The notes under the pieces were generated by a model. It searched no databases, was not told where the DNA came from, and saw nothing but the letters and a program-made list of their open reading frames with translations. This document shows positions 14,065 through 14,448 of a stretch of 14,448 nt of DNA, one piece after another. This DNA comes from Chloracidobacterium sp. UBA6041. GTDB lineage: Bacteria; Acidobacteriota; Blastocatellia; Pyrinomonadales; Pyrinomonadaceae. The DNA lies in assembly GCA_002427845.1 (NCBI GenBank), contig DIYZ01000292.1, positions 1,438 through 15,885 on the forward strand, written 5' to 3'. Within the stretch, counting starts at the first letter, position 1, and each line of letters begins with the position of its first letter. The position numbers were made by a program, and so were the translations under genes.

Positions 14065-14448
14065 TTACATATTCCTCCTAAAGTATTAGAGATGCGTCTC
14101 GATTAGAATTCGAGAACGCGAGGTTTGAAAAACGGGTTGACTCGTTGGCAGCGCGCACGCTATCACACGGCGACGCGGCAAACAAGGCAGCTTGACTTCG
14201 CGTTTTGACAGTGCAAGCGGTGCCCGCGCAAAACCCAAGATGTGAACAAACAAACTCTTGATCTGCAACCTCGTTGTTTCGAGAATGCAATCCTGCCGGT
14301 TTGACTCTGTAGTAAAAAATGTAGTAAACACCTGCATTCACAGAAGGCCAAGGAAGAACACGAAAAAATCTAACCTGCACTCTATGTACGTGCTTACACC
14401 TCCATGGTCCTCTGTAAACCATGCTGGTAAATTTCTGCAAAACCTTTA
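14065..14448. other. Upstream region of DUF4440 gene 2, no further gene seen
   Basis: The 384 bases to the window edge hold no convincing coding region. A minus-strand frame over 14078-14440 gives a Cys- and aromatic-rich protein without domain logic and overlaps the control signals, so I take it as chance. Present are the AGGAGG site, the CTAATACT box and two chained inverted repeats: GAGA/TCTC at 14089-14100, and TCTCGA/TCGAGA with a seven-base spacer at 14097-14115. The latter could be an operator. Confidence 0.45.

Noticed and set aside
14078..14440. Minus-strand 120-codon frame at the right end
   Set aside because: Covers the ribosome site and promoter-like boxes of the DUF4440 gene, and its composition is not protein-like.

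Overview
The window carries a compact, mostly minus-strand set of bacterial chromosomal genes with roughly balanced base composition. The gene mix (SenA/SenB enzymes, a MASE1-PAS-SpoIIE phosphatase, a receiver-ATPase protein, secreted DUF4440 proteins and DUF2127/DUF5670 membrane proteins) suggests an environmental bacterium, perhaps Acidobacteriota of the Blastocatellia type. This is an inference from gene content; no rRNA or marker gene is present. I see no tRNA, rRNA, CRISPR array or transposase.

Region 1 (1-4762, minus strand) reads as one operon in the order methyltransferase, FAD disulfide oxidoreductase, senA, senB. SenA (EgtB-like non-heme iron enzyme) and SenB (TIGR04348-type glycosyltransferase) are the two dedicated enzymes of selenoneine biosynthesis. 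The third enzyme, the selenophosphate synthetase SenC, would be expected beyond the left edge. The methyltransferase and flavoenzyme are unusual companions and may extend the pathway.

Region 2 (4779-5976) holds a decayed gene 3' end, a plus-strand two-helix membrane miniprotein that is easily missed, and a CDF-like cation transporter with a Cys-rich tail. The transporter is preceded by a 27-codon leader ORF that has a strong ribosome binding site and overlaps the transporter start by one base.

Region 3 (6224-11474) looks like a stress-signalling module: a receiver plus anti-sigma-type ATPase protein, a 53-residue DUF5670/Lmo0937-like membrane protein, a DUF2127 membrane protein, an unknown protein, and a large MASE1-PAS-PAS-SpoIIE phosphatase. 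The two membrane protein genes each have an almost identical 59-bp element about 70-77 bases upstream, containing a well-spaced promoter; this looks like a duplicated control region. The phosphatase start abuts the 3' remnant of a patatin-like phospholipase gene.

Region 4 (11764-14448) has a PD-(D/E)XK nuclease fused to an EVE domain, a likely stand-alone modification-dependent defence enzyme, and two secreted DUF4440 (SnoaL/NTF2-like) paralogs.
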